A stretch of DNA of 64,000 nt from Diphasiastrum complanatum (Eukaryota > Streptophyta > Lycopodiopsida > Lycopodiales > Lycopodiaceae), in NCBI GenBank assembly GCA_029204225.1, contig CM055097.1:10978619-11042618 (forward strand), written 5' to 3'. The notes under the pieces are model-generated. The model searched no databases. It was given only the letters and a program-made list of their open reading frames with translations, and was not told the DNA's origin. Positions 29,047-40,240 of this stretch are shown here, one piece after another; position 1 is the first letter of the stretch, and each line of letters opens with the position of its first letter. The position numbers and the translations under genes are program-made.

Positions 29047-29395
29047 GTGGAAGAAGAAGGACCTAATACAAAGTTAGGTGCCTTAAATCTTGAAGACTAT
29101 GAGTTGTTTTCGGCATCAACATCTTCTGGTGGTGGCTTCTCGAAAGAAGAAGACTATTGGTTTACTGATTCAGGAGCTTCGAAGCATATGACACCTAGGC
29201 AAGAGTGGCTGTCTAATTTCCAAAAATTAGATGATGGATCAAATGTGAAGGTGGGAGACAACTACGCATATGATATAAAGGGAGTTGGAAAAGTACAGGT
29301 TGAACTACCTTCGGGGAAGATTAAAGACATAAAGGATGTGCTTTATGTACCAAGAATCAAGAACTTACTCTCAGTATCGGCTATTGCGAAGCTTA
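29047..29395 (+). pseudogene. Copia protease and gag-pre-integrase start
   Basis: An open stretch includes EDYWFTDSGASKHMT, the aspartic protease active site, followed by VKVGDNYAYDIKG and VLYVPRIKNLLSVSAIAK. Similarity stops at about 29395, and the rest of the frame up to 29457 is unrelated. Neither integrase nor RT follows. Confidence 0.82.
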
Positions 29396-29800
29396 GTCAA
29401 GAAAAACCATTGTCATATAGGTTATTTGGTGAGCCCCTTGGCCAAAGGGTAAAATAAAGATTTCAGGAGTTAATAGACTGTCTTTAATTTTTATGTTCAA
29501 TCTTTTGCAAACTGTCTTTGTTTTTGCTTCAGGTTTTAAGCCTGTCAACCAGGTATAAAGGCTATGATTGTGAACCACCTCACCAACTTTATCAGAATAT
29601 TAATTTCATAGCTAACGACAAAGCACTAAGTCTACAAGATTCATCGTTTGTCCTAGAGTAACAGAAGTACTTGGTAGACCGAGCTTAAGCACGTAAGCAT
29701 GATGCCGGCATTCTGACCGTGGCTACAAATCTTTTGAAAAAATCAGAAGCCGGACTTGAGCATCCAGCAAATCATACAAAGATAGCGAAGAAGAGAAGAT
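29396..29800. other. Unassigned sequence
   Basis: No domain or repeat that I can assign. Confidence 0.4.
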
Positions 29801-29806
29801 ACATAC

Positions 29807-29939
29807 CTTTGACGGTAGCGGGGCGGGCAGAGAGCAAGGGTTGCAGATGCAGAGGCTCGGAAGACAGGAAATAGCAAAAGCTGGATGAAGAAGACGAGAA
29901 GAAATGTGAAGAAGAGATCGAGCGATGCGAAACAGCCAT
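29807..29939 (-). pseudogene. Possible first exon of a host gene with an organelle transit peptide
   Basis: On the minus strand an ATG at 29939 opens 44 codons. They are very rich in serine with scattered Arg/His and almost no acidic residues (MAVSHRSISSSHFFSSSS at the start, then LHLQPLLSARPATVKG). That is the composition of plastid or mitochondrial transit peptides. The exon ends at AAAG|GTATGT, a good plant splice donor. No second exon is identifiable before the Copia remnant at 29395, so it may be the broken 5' end of a gene. It could also be chance. Confidence 0.3.
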
Positions 29940-30243
29940 CTCTTTATCACTCACTCAATTACTCGAAGTCGAAGTTTAGCAGGCATTACTAATTACTACT
30001 CATCCTCGCATCTTATTCAATGATAATAATAAATCCCTGCTTATATTAATATATTAATCTCCAAAATGTGCATTATCTCTCTTCCAAAATCTACCAATTA
30101 TCTCATTTTATCTCACACCTCATCATTTATCTCATGGAATGCCCCAAGGGGCCTACATTGGAGTTCGGCCCTGCCTTCAAATCAAGGCTTTCCACCTCAC
30201 GTAATCTCCCTAAGCAGAATCTATGTGCCTCCTTTTTTTTCAA

Positions 30244-30342
30244 TATTTTTTACATGCACCTTTCGGATGCTTGAAGGTGCATGTAAAAAAACAACCTACT
30301 ATTTTTAGAGGCACCTTTTGAGCGGAAGGTGCAGATAAAAAA
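30244..30342. repeat. Two adjacent hairpins built on GCACCTT/AAGGTGC
   Basis: A 16-bp arm (about 30247-30262, TACATGCACCTT core) pairs with 30274-30289 across an 11-base loop. A second, shorter pair (GGCACCTT / AAGGTGC) follows at 30310-30332. The flanks are T and A runs. Looks like a small fold-back element, but no target duplication is evident. Confidence 0.6.
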
Positions 30343-31059
30343 AAGCTTCACGACAAAAAAAACATTTCAAAAAAAAAGTAAAACCAAAATTACCGTAGGA
30401 AAGGACGCCTCCTCGGGCCCTTGAACCCTCAAGCAGACGCCCTTCCTGTTGGAAACGCCACCAGTTGGATGAAGGCAAACACTGATAGGAATGCTCTGAT
30501 GACAACTGATGGAATCGGGTAGTGAAAGAACGAACGAAGGAAGCGGAACTAGTGAACTGAAAAGCTCTGCTACCACTTGTTCGAACCAAACGGGAGGAAA
30601 GAAGAAATAGTGCGGAACAGCTCCCATCCCGATATAGGACCGGTTTAAAACAAATGCCCGATCACGTATCAGGGTGATCGCATCCACTGAAGAGTGTTGG
30701 AGTTACTGTCAATGAATTTTAATCGGAAGGTTCAATACAGAATGAAGAACTATGGTGCAGAAAGATTATGCTTGTTCCTCGAGCGTTAGAAACGACCGTG
30801 GTCTGAACAGATGCAGAGGAGCCAGAGACGTCCGTGATCTGTCAGATTGAGCGAGACAAGTAAAATAGAGTAATGTAATCAGATCACAACACACAGACAT
30901 CTATGTTAGATACAGATGAAAAAAGGTTGCTAGTATATTACATTAATTGCTTGTCATGGAGCAAGAGCAACAATATATAAGTTACAAATCTTCCGCTCTT
31001 ATGCACACTGCTGAATGAGAGCTGGAGATGTCAGAACCTCCTTCTTAGTGCTGTTGTAC
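30343..31059. other. Unassigned sequence
   Basis: No gene recognised. Minus-strand frames around 30305-30687 overlap in two phases and show no domain. Confidence 0.35.
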
Positions 31060-31722
31060 CTTCTTCCTTGCTTCGTTGTGCTTGAGGATGCGACAATCCT
31101 TGATGTCGTGATTAGATCTTTTGCAGTATCCGCAAAAGAGTTTGGTCTTGGATGGCTGTTATTGTCTGTGTTGTTGTTGATGTTGCGTTGAATTTGGTTG
31201 TTCCGCCTTCGTCTTCTTGTCCTTGGAATTCTCCTTCTTAGACTGTTGCTTATTAGAGTATAGTACCATTGACTTGGTACTCGTTGTGGATAAGCTTTTT
31301 CTCTTGAATTCTTCCTACAACAGACTTGCTATCAGCTTTTGGTGTGATAGCGCAGGAGTATTGTTCAAGAGCAATACTAGGTTGTCGTAGGAGGATGGAA
31401 GACTAGCGAAAAGAGACATTGTTGAATCTTCTTCTGAAATAGGGGAACCTATTGCAGCTATTGATTCAACAACTGCTTGAACTCGTTCAAATGGTCACTG
31501 ATTGAGGGGCCTTCGCTCATTTTAACTGTAAGGAGCTCCTTTCTCTAAAAGAGATGAATCGAAACATCTAAAGTCTCATAAATACTTGTTAAGATATCTC
31601 ACGTTTTAAAGAGACAATTCACACAAGCCCACACTCCACAACTCAATGACATCGCATGATCATGGAAAGCGCCAAATCTATGCCTGTTGAGATGAAATTA
31701 CCAAAGGCCATTTGGTCAAAAG
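31060..31722 (-). pseudogene. gag: Copia Gag fragment with zinc knuckle
   Basis: Minus-strand reading gives SIYETLDVS, KMSEGPSISDHLNEFKQLLNQ, a UBN2-type capsid end (SLFASLPSSYDNLVLLLNN) and the knuckle CGYCKRSNHDIKDCRILK, with several stops. The right edge is the exact insertion point of element E1 (target duplication AAAAG). Beyond E1 the sequence continues as a plus-strand integrase fragment, so this locus was already rearranged when E1 inserted. Confidence 0.8.
31718..31722. repeat. Left target duplication of E1 (AAAAG)
   Basis: AAAAG here and at 37249-37253 flanks E1 exactly. Confidence 0.9.
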
Positions 31723-32571
31723 TGTCAAAGTACAGCAAAATGGACCAAGAATAGATCTGAATCAGATCCACAAGTGTGATTGGATGTTAGATTAGATCAA
31801 CCTATCAATCTACACAAGATTAGATAGCATTTAGATCAAATCTAGATGAATAAATCTAACAAGAACAATCATTATTGATCAAAACTTGTACTTGCTGGTT
31901 TCACACGTGAAAACCTGTCAGAGTACGGAAAGTAGGCTGAGAATAAAGTATACTAAGCTTAGAACCCAATCAATGCATAAAAACACAAGACAAATAGAGA
32001 GAAAACACTAGAATTGCTCCAAAACCAAGATTTAGCTTCCATGTCAATTATGGCCAAATGAGCCACCATATATACACAAGAGTTGATGCTTACTCAACTG
32101 ATTTGGCACGTGTGAGAGTGCCTACTCATCAAAGGATCCACCAATACTCATCAATATGGCACATGGACCAAGTTTCCTAACTTATAGCCACCTCCCTTGA
32201 TTTTAGGCAATTTTCCTAATTTATAGAGACTTGCACAAATATCTACTACAAGTTGGATCTCACCTACTACTAATGTTTTCACACATGTGAGCAGTCCTTG
32301 GCACATGTGAGATCACTCCTATCCATGTGAAATAGCTTTTCTTAACCAATAAAATGATGCCAAGTGGCATATAGCTAGAAAACTAGATTTTGGCCATTTT
32401 AGCCACTAGATCGCAAATAAAATGGTATGTACAACCTATATGACTCATTTAAATGATAAATGCATATATTTCACATGTGGGAACAGGCTCCACACATGTC
32501 TAATGATGATATGTACTACTCATAATGGTATTCACAAGATTTGATCAAGTAGGCTTTTGCCAATTTTAACA
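31723..32571 (-). repeat. 3' LTR of E1 (849 bp)
   Basis: Element orientation starts TGTTAAAATTGGC and ends CTTTGACA. It contains many ACATGTG and ACACGTG motifs. Polypurine tract GAGGAGGAG at 32572-32580. Confidence 0.93.
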
Positions 32572-32599
32572 CTCCTCCTCAAAACTAACTTGATAAAAA

Positions 32600-33425
32600 T
32601 ATGATGTTATTGAGATTGACTCCATGGGCTGAATTGGTCTTCAAATATGGATCCTTGCTGGTTTAAAGGTGTGAAGATCAGCCAATGAGCTTGATGTCGA
32701 TCCGAAATCACCGTATCCATGATAATGCCTCTTTGATGTTGACTTTTTTTATGAACTTGAGAGCTTTGCACCATCCTAGCACCTCTTTCATTGATTTGTT
32801 CCATCCTTGAAGCATATGGTTGATCCAAAAGCTCCTCCTCCTTGAAAATAGCTGCAACTCCATGATAAAATAAAGAGTCCTTCTTGACTCATGAGGATCA
32901 CAAAGATCCAACATCATGTTACCAAGATCTCGAGGATTAGGCTCATCAACATTGGCAAGACTATGCATGCTATAATAACAAAGAGTTTGTATCATATCTT
33001 CATGCTTGGTTACCATGCTAATCTCAGATATAATGAGGCTAGATACTTCATTATGGAGATAAGTTTTCTTAGAGGATGATTCACTTTCTCTCATAAAGAG
33101 TTTACAATTTGCCTCAATACATGAAAAAAGACAAATTCTTCACACTATGAGTGGACAACTCACTCATGCTCTTGCAAGACTCAAGAGCATACATTTGATG
33201 AAATAACCATTTGCTTTTTAATTGATCTAAAATCAATTTCATATCATTAAGAACATCAACTATGTTCTCAAGAGAGACACCATACTCAACTAGTATTGCT
33301 TTACTCCAACTTTGGGATGCAAATGTCTCACTAAAGCAAATTGATTCACCAAATGACATAAGAGAAGCAAGCATGAGATGTATACCACTTGAATGTGCTC
33401 CTCTTTCCCTTGAAATGTGAGCCAT
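32600..33425 (-). pseudogene. E1 conserved unknown region, copy 2
   Basis: I do not recognise this protein. Minus-strand frames 33425-33114 and 33094-32708 read as one region with a small break between. Blocks shared with E2 and E4 are FASQSWSKAILVEY, FHQMYALESCKSMSELSTHSVKN and, further on, KTYLHNEVSSL and LDLCDPHESRRTLYF. No catalytic motif, signal peptide or membrane span is apparent, and composition is rich in Ser, Leu and Lys. It is a duplicate of the region at 33290-34048. It stands where integrase and RT would be in Copia. A structural or adaptor role is possible, but nothing shows it. Confidence 0.6.
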
Positions 33426-34048
33426 ATGAGCTCAACCATGTCTCTTGATATTCTTCTTGGAATCATAACTTGAGAAGGACTCTCCTCCTCAATCCTTGGC
33501 ACACTTGAACCTCGAGATGACTCCTCAAGATCAGCTTCTTGGTGCTCCTCCTTGATGGAAATCCGAGACCTCCATGTCTCAAAATGATCACAACAAACAT
33601 GATCATATAATGTGTACTTCATGTGATCATCAACATTACTTATGCTAGAAACATAAGTCCAAAAATCACCACAACTTGGCATGATTTTTCTAATATTGAA
33701 ATCAAGAAGTATTTCCATCTCAATAAGGCTAACTACTTGCTTATGGATATAAGTGTCCACTTTGGATGCTTCACTTATTCTCATAAGAAGTTTACAACTT
33801 GCCTTTAAAATTGAAAATTTACAATCTTCAACATTATGAATGAACACATCATTCATGATCTTATTAAAACCAACAAAAAATACATTATGAAAACATTTCC
33901 ATTTCCTTGACTTCATATTCAAAGTAATTTTACAAGGAAAACATGCTTTGCTATCTATTAAGGCATCACACTCAACTAGTATTGCCTTAATCCACCTTTG
34001 AGATACAAAAATCTCTTCAAAGCAAAATAGTTCTTCATAAGATGTCAT
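33426..34048 (-). pseudogene. E1 conserved unknown region, copy 1
   Basis: The unknown frame runs 34048-33290 (252 codons). It starts with ELFCFEEIFVSQRWIKAILVE, which parallels SICFSETFASQSWSKAILVEY of copy 2. The middle reads KLLMRISEASKVDTYIHKQVVSLIEMEILLDFNIRKIM, which matches E2 and E4 (SEAIKEDTYILEK, ILFDFKIRSIMDK). After an acidic hinge (HFETWRSRISIKEEHQE) comes SSRGSSVPRIEEESPSQ, found again in E2 as RLEEESSQHMVSRGSSRG. The conservation across separate insertions argues that it was a real coding region. No known domain recognised. Confidence 0.65.
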
Positions 34049-34342
34049 GAGAGCATTAATGGAACTATTTTCATTTTGTTATTGCTCCTCCTTAATCTTT
34101 CTTGGTTTCTCTTGGATCATAACAATAAATTTGAACTTTTCTAAAGTTCTAAGCAAAATGCTTTCCAAGGACATGAAATAAATCCAAGTGACATTAATGA
34201 AAGTGACATTTATCTTTGCATCTTGAACCAAACAATGCACTTCCAAATGAAAAACTTCTAAAGGTTTGAAATGTGTGATGATGGACTTTTGAAGACAAAT
34301 CTTGTAAGTCCTTTTGAGACTCCAAGCCTCATGCATCTTTCC

Positions 34343-34555
34343 TCAAAGGAAACACCTTTCCTTGGATCTGTCCTTCTTTCCTTTGTACTTTGAAATTGAA
34401 GCTCCATCCTTCACCTCGGCCCCCTTGCTTTGGTTCTCCTTGGATGGATTGGTCTTCATTTTGTAGCATTTTGAGATAAAATGATCTCTCTTGCCACAAA
34501 GGTTGCATTTAGGATCCTTACTTGCCTCCAATAGGTTGCCACCTATTGATGCCAT
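34343..34555 (-). pseudogene. E1 mini-Gag with zinc knuckle
   Basis: From the ATG at 34555 the frame reads MASIGGNLLEASKDPK and goes straight to CNLCGKRDHFISKC, a CCHC knuckle, then a lysine-rich tail. The start matches E2 (MASMGSFLLESSK) and E4, so the whole capsid core between the N-terminal dozen residues and the knuckle has been deleted. The next frame (34336-34079) has no recognised motif. Confidence 0.75.
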
Positions 34556-36385
34556 GATGAGGAAGTAAAACCTAGTGATATGACTTTTCAAAATGTAATT
34601 TGTGACTCTCAAGAAACTAGATTTGAACACATTCAAGAATCTAGAAGGATCTACACAAGATCTAGACGACAAATTTCGAATCATATCTCTTTCAACATAG
34701 TCAATTGGAAACTAATCTTTGCTTTGATCACTAAGACAAAAGCACTCTATCAAATCACAAAAATCAGATCCAAACACCCCTATTGGACTCAACAAATACC
34801 AATGAAACTTCCTCTTGAGAGTTGGAATGGATTTGAAAAGATTTGACACCTAGATTTTTCTTTTCTCTTGACTAGTTCTCTCAACTTTTGAGATTCTGGA
34901 ACAAAGTATGGGTTTTGTTTCAAATACTTGAAAATCAAACTTAGTCACTCCTTTTGGATTCACTCTTGAACCAAATAATCTCACTCTTGAGATCTGGATT
35001 GAATTTGATTTGATTTGACAGCAAATTAAACCATTAATTTTCACAAAAAAGGATCTACACTAGATCACAAAAACTTGACATGTGTACTTGATTCAAACAC
35101 ACAAAGATCAGATCCAATCACCCCTTTTGGAATCCCTCTTGACCCAAAGAATCTCACTCTTGAGATTTGGAATGGACATGAAATGGTTTGATAACAATCT
35201 ACATCAATAATTTTTCACCAAGCTTAAAATTTAGACATCTAGAGATTCACAAAGATCCCAACCATGCATGAACACTCAAATATGGACTCCTCCATGTTCT
35301 AGACTCCCAATGGGATCACAACTTGACCCTCACACTCTCACAAAAAAAGTTGAATAGAACTTATTTGAGTTTCATACATATAATGTCAAAATTTTGCTCA
35401 AAAAATTGAATTCATTCACCCCTATTGGACTCCACCAAGTACCAATGACTCTACCTCTTTAGAGTTGGAATGAAATTCAAATTTCCAGAAATGTGAAACT
35501 TCTCTCTCACTAAGATATGTGCTTACAAAGAGCTAATGCCACTTAGCAAGATTTGATCACAATGAAGAAGACAAATTTTCCACCAAAGTCAAGAATTGAG
35601 TTACTAGTTCTTGCCCTCTACAAAGGAAGGATCTCTTGGAAATTTAGGATCAACCACAACACATATGCCTCACTCACCTTTATGACTTTAATTCAAGCCA
35701 AAAAACACACTCACACACTTGATTAGGGGTGAACAATGTGATTTGGATCTCAAATTTTTCTCCTAGTACTTGCCAACATTTCTTATCACATAGGTAGATT
35801 TTGCCTTTATGAGTGTTTGTGCTTTAGAAATTCACTAAGATTTCACTTGGAGGACTGATCCAAGAGTGTCTTCTAGCATTTAGATGCTTCTAGACTCGGC
35901 CCTTTCACTCTTGAACAAATCTAGAATGAAGGTATAATGGATTTCAATCACTCCCCTTGCAAATCACTCCTTAATCTTTGGTTTATAGCACTCTTTCTCT
36001 CTCAACTTCAATGTACACTCAAAAAATCAGAGAATCAACTTCAATGTACTGTAAACAAGCTTTAATCCATCTATATGATTGATCTAAACCAAGAACAAAT
36101 CAATGGAATAGAAACAATGCAAGTGAAAGCTTGAAAAATGCACTAAATTGACTCAAAATTGGGTGTATGAAGCTCAAAATGCACCAAACTGAATTTTAAT
36201 GTAAAAAATAGGTCCTATGTGGCCCCACACGTGTGGAAAGTACACCTGCATCCCACAGCAATATTTGGTACAAATATGATGGTTCTAGCTATCCATTCAA
36301 CGTCACTACCTCAATATTAGCTTGTTTCCAAAAACCTGCCAATTTGGGTATAGTTTAGATCAATGCCTTAAATGCACTTGTACTT
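34556..36385 (-). other. E1 leader with diverged internal repeats
   Basis: No coding signal. A phrase of about 55 bp (core CACCCCTATTGGACTC ... TTGAGAGTTGGAATGG) recurs in diverged form near 34775, 34945, 35120 and 35415. Confidence 0.6.
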
Positions 36386-36398
36386 GGCTCTGATACCA
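36386..36398 (-). other. E1 primer-binding site
   Basis: TGGTATCAGAGCC on the minus strand, directly inside the 5' LTR. Confidence 0.92.
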
Positions 36399-37248
36399 TG
36401 TCAAAGTACAGAAAAATTGACCAAGAATAGATCTGAATCAGATCCACAAGTGTGATTGGATGTTAGATTAGATCAACCTATCAATCTACACAAGATTAGA
36501 TAGCATTTAGATCAAATCTGGATGAATAAATCTAACAAGAACAATCATTATTGATCAAAACTTGTACTTGCTGGTTTCACACATGTGAAAACCTGTCAGA
36601 GTACGGAAATTAGGCCGAGAATAAAGTATACTAAGCTTAGAACCCAATCAATGCATAAAAACACAAGACAAATAGAGAGAAAACACTAGAATTGCTCCAA
36701 AACCAAGATTTAGCTTCCATGTCAATTATGGCCAAATGAGCCACCATATATACACAAGAGCTGATGCTTACTCAGCTGATTTGGCACGTGTGATAGTGCC
36801 TACTCATCAAAGGATCCACCAATAATCATCAATATGGCACATGGACCAAGTTTCCTAACTTATAGCCACCTCCCTTGATTTTAGGCAATTTTCCTAATTT
36901 ATAGGGACCTGCACAAATATCTACTACAAGTTGGATCTCACCTACTACTAATGTTTTCACACATGTGAGCAGTCCTTGGCACATGTGAGATCACTCCTAT
37001 CCATGTGAAATAGCTTTTCCTGCCAATAAAATGATGCCAAGTGGCATATAGCTAGAAAACTAGATTTTGGCCATTTTAGCCACTAGATCTCAAATGAAAT
37101 GGTATGTACAGCCTATATGCCTCATCTAAATGATAAATGCATTTAATTCACACGTGGGAACAGGCTCCACACATGTCTAATGATGATATGTACTACTCAT
37201 AATGGTATTTACAAGATTTGATCAAGTTAGCTTTTGCCAATTTTAACA
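36399..37248 (-). repeat. 5' LTR of E1 (850 bp)
   Basis: Partner of 31723-32571, differing at scattered positions. Followed by the target duplication AAAAG at 37249-37253. Confidence 0.93.
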
Positions 37249-37253
37249 AAAAG

Positions 37254-37795
37254 CTTGCAACACCATAGTGTATTTCCAGACCAGGAGTTCTACCATTGTT
37301 GTATCTAAGATAACACCTGAAGAGGCATTTATAGAGAAGAAGCCAAAAGTGAGCCATTTGCAAATTTTTGGATGTAAGGCCTTTGTTCACATTTCTAAGG
37401 GAGATAGGAATAAGTTTAATGTAAAGCGCTGAAGTGTATCTTCTTAGGTTATGATGATCGTGTGAAGAGCTACAGGCACTCTGATCATTCGGAGAAGTCG
37501 TGATGTTATATTTGATGAATCCATAATATACAAGGATGAGGATGCTGAGATGACTGACACATCAAGTAGGAAGAATGCTATTGTAAGAATTTCTCTTGAT
37601 GGTAGACCTTTTATGAATATTCTTGATGATGAACATGGTGATGCATCTTGTGATACCATTCTCGACCTTGTGAGACAGGATGGAAGAGGGATAAGCCATT
37701 TGGATCGCAAGGTTGAGTTTGATTCAAATTGCTATACAATCCCAAACAAATCTAGAAAGGTACTTGTACTTTTCAAAATACAAGGTTACCTATAA
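37254..37795 (+). pseudogene. Copia integrase C-terminal fragment
   Basis: The plus strand reads NTIVYFQTRSST, KITPEEAFIEKKPKVSHLQIFGCKAFVHIS, then after stops the GYDD segment and RDVIFDESIIYKDED, the typical end of a Copia integrase (xPEEaxxgxKPxVxHLRIFGC ... RDVxFDE). After that an acidic/variable linker frame continues to 37795. It faces the opposite way to the Gag fragment on the other side of E1. Confidence 0.82.
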
Positions 37796-38952
37796 AAGCT
37801 TAGTCAATGTTATTCTATGTCTACACAAATTTTTGACCCACCACTTAAAATGAAGCTCTTGCTCTGTCACAACCAATGTGATCAATGATTCAAGTGGACA
37901 TGACTTTTGTAACGTGAAAATACGTAAATCATTACATAATTAAGCAATCTTGTAATATATACTAGTCTACAATTAGCTTAAAAGACCTCATGACTGTAAA
38001 TAGTGGTAAAGGTGACTTTGTTTGGGGATACGGATTATGGTCTCTTAATGAGAATGATAAAAGACCTCAATACATTTAGAGAGCATATGGATGTCTAGTT
38101 GAGTAGTGAGGCTGTAGGAGTTCAAATATGCAAAAATGAACAATTGAGATGGACCGGGCGTTGCAAGATATTCAATTTGAGCGGTGCCATGTATGTTGAC
38201 AAATATTGATCAACATTGTCAATGTGGCATTTCCATGGACTCACGAAGGGGTTGACAATTTTTTCACCGATCGACATTTTTGGGATTATGTCGATCGGCA
38301 TTTTTACATTTACTGAACCAAAATTTCATGCCACTTGACATTTTTGTTGACTTGGCTGAAGTTGGAATTTTGCTTTAACCAATGCCTTTCGACATTTGTA
38401 GGTCTATGCTGAATCCCATATAAATATGCAGACAACTCCTAACTGTGTTGAATCCTTTGTGATTCTGCACAACTGTGAAAATATACAACCAAAATTGTAG
38501 ACTATCTTCATCTTTTAGACTAAAGCATTCACAAAGAGTTGGAGAGTCTCAGAAGGCAAAATGAAGTGAGTAGGAGTGAGATCAGTTCCAATAGACTTAT
38601 TAACTATTTTTCTTAAGTGATGATTGTACAAATGCTTAGGAGAATTGAACTACCAATTATATGTAGTTTTCCTATGATATAGGATGAAGTTGATGCACCA
38701 ATAATAAAAAAATTCCAACACATAACATTAGACATTAGCAAGAGTAAGACACAAATGTTATGTTTTGGATGCTCTCATTACTGCTTCAAGAAAATTTGAA
38801 GTAAAATTCTTTGCAAGATGCAATAGAAGTTATTTTGAGAGATCTGCGCATTCTTTATTTATAATCTTAGATCATTGTAGTAAGTGATTTTTCCATTAAT
38901 CAAGAATTTTTCCTAGTGTGGTTATCTTGCTTTGAGGGTTGGATGGTGGGAT

Positions 38953-38995
<43 letters not shown>

Positions 38996-39092
38996 TTTTT
39001 ATGATGACAATGATACTAATTTCGAATTGTATTTGTCATAGTGGCAAAAAGGAGAAAACAATGACAAGATCTCCTAGACGCAAAAAAGGAGA
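37796..39092. other. Unassigned, with a (CA)n tract
   Basis: No gene or transposon recognised. A (CA)n microsatellite lies at 38959-38993. The phrase TTGACA(T/A)TTTT recurs around 38200-38400. Confidence 0.4.
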
Positions 39093-39656
39093 TATATAAA
39101 TTGTCGAACTGTTGCGATGCTACAAAAAATAGATAGTTCTGATGGAATTTACTTGTGTAGAAATGGTACTATGCTTTTTACTTCCACTTGAGCTAGTTAT
39201 GATTACATGGACACGTAGTTTATTAACATTGATGGTGTTGATGCACTTTTTACAGTTAACATGTTTGATAACATGTACCAGACTTTATCTTAAGTACTAT
39301 GGTTATCATAAGGCCGACGTTACTCCTTTTATATTAAAATTTGATGGGTTACTTAACTATGTTTTGATTGTTGTTGACAACCTTTTTCATATACATATAA
39401 ATTGTCGAACTGCTGTGATGCTACAAAATATAGACAAGTTTGTTGGAAATGACGTGTGTAGAAACAATGCTCTGCTTTATACTTCAACTTCAGCTAGTTT
39501 TTGTTACATGGACAAATAATATCGTCTATCGTCCTAGGTTACATGCTTTGCATCTCTCGTCCTCGGGTGTTTTTGTTTGCTTAGTAGTTGGTTTGTGTGG
39601 GTTTTTTTGCCCTTGGGTTTGGTTTCTTTATGATTTGGGCTCGTTCCCCCCCCCCC

Positions 39657-39692
<36 letters not shown>

Positions 39693-40240
39693 CTAAATTT
39701 TGGGCTGTTTTTTTTGCCTCTGTATATCTGTCGTGACTATGCATTGCCTTTAGTAATGGGCTTTTTACAGTTCACTGGTTTTTTGCTTCTATCCCTCGTA
39801 AATGTGATGGTTTTTATGCTATTTTTTAGCATGTTTTAATGGTTTAGTATGTTAAATAGGTTTTCTATACTTGTTACTTTTAACTTATGTGATAGATTTC
39901 TTAATTTAGATACTTTTTATTTTACATTAAATGTTGTGGTGGATTGGAACTAGTTTTTTTTGGGCTATTTTGAGCTGTTTATACCTACATTTGTTTTTTT
40001 TTTGCCTCTGTATATCTGTCGTGACTATGCATTGTCTTTAGTAATGGGCTTTTCACAGTCCTGACTGGTTTTCTTTGCTTTTGTCCCTCGTAAGTGTGAT
40101 GGTTTTTATTTTGCTTGCATGTTTAAATGGTTTAGATTGCTGAATAGCCTTTTCTATACTTGTTACTTTTATTTTTTTATGAGACATGTTCCTTTTATTC
40201 GATACTTTTTATTTTACTTTAGATGCGATGGTGGTATGGA
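39093..40240. repeat. Two pairs of diverged direct repeats
   Basis: Bases 39093-39212 are repeated at 39395-39512 (offset about 302), sharing AATTGTCGAACTG and the GTGTAGAAA ... TACATGGAC block. Bases 39716-39947 are repeated at 40004-40238 (offset about 288), sharing GCCTCTGTATATCTGTCG. A C-run and (CT)n tract (39646-39691) lie between. T-rich open frames here are not convincing genes. Confidence 0.75.

Larger units (their letters stand above)
27756..29395 (+). mobile_element. 5' part of a Copia element with a palindromic LTR
   Basis: A plus-strand element: 184-bp LTR (27756-27939), Met-tRNA primer site (27940-27952), 620-bp leader, gag, and protease up to the gag-pre-integrase region, where similarity ends near 29395. 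No 3' LTR is seen. The leader has repeated phrases (GATCGCTG, AATCAG) like those of the leader at 23168-24067, suggesting a related family. Confidence 0.82.
31723..37248 (-). mobile_element. E1: complete non-autonomous LTR retrotransposon
   Basis: A 5526-bp minus-strand element with two near-identical LTRs (849 and 850 bp), Met-tRNA primer site, GAGGAGGAG polypurine tract and perfect 5-bp target duplication AAAAG. Inside there is a 1.8-kb leader, a tiny Gag remnant with zinc knuckle, and about 1.6 kb encoding two copies of a conserved region shared with E2-E4. There is no trace of protease, integrase, reverse transcriptase or RNase H. It must have moved using proteins from another element. 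Confidence 0.92.

Noticed and set aside
39646-39691. (CT)n tract as another LINE tail
   Set aside because: It lacks the TTAATAAA and CTTTTGGCAT blocks that precede the three genuine LINE tails. The GA tract at 59629-59670, read on the minus strand, also lacks them.
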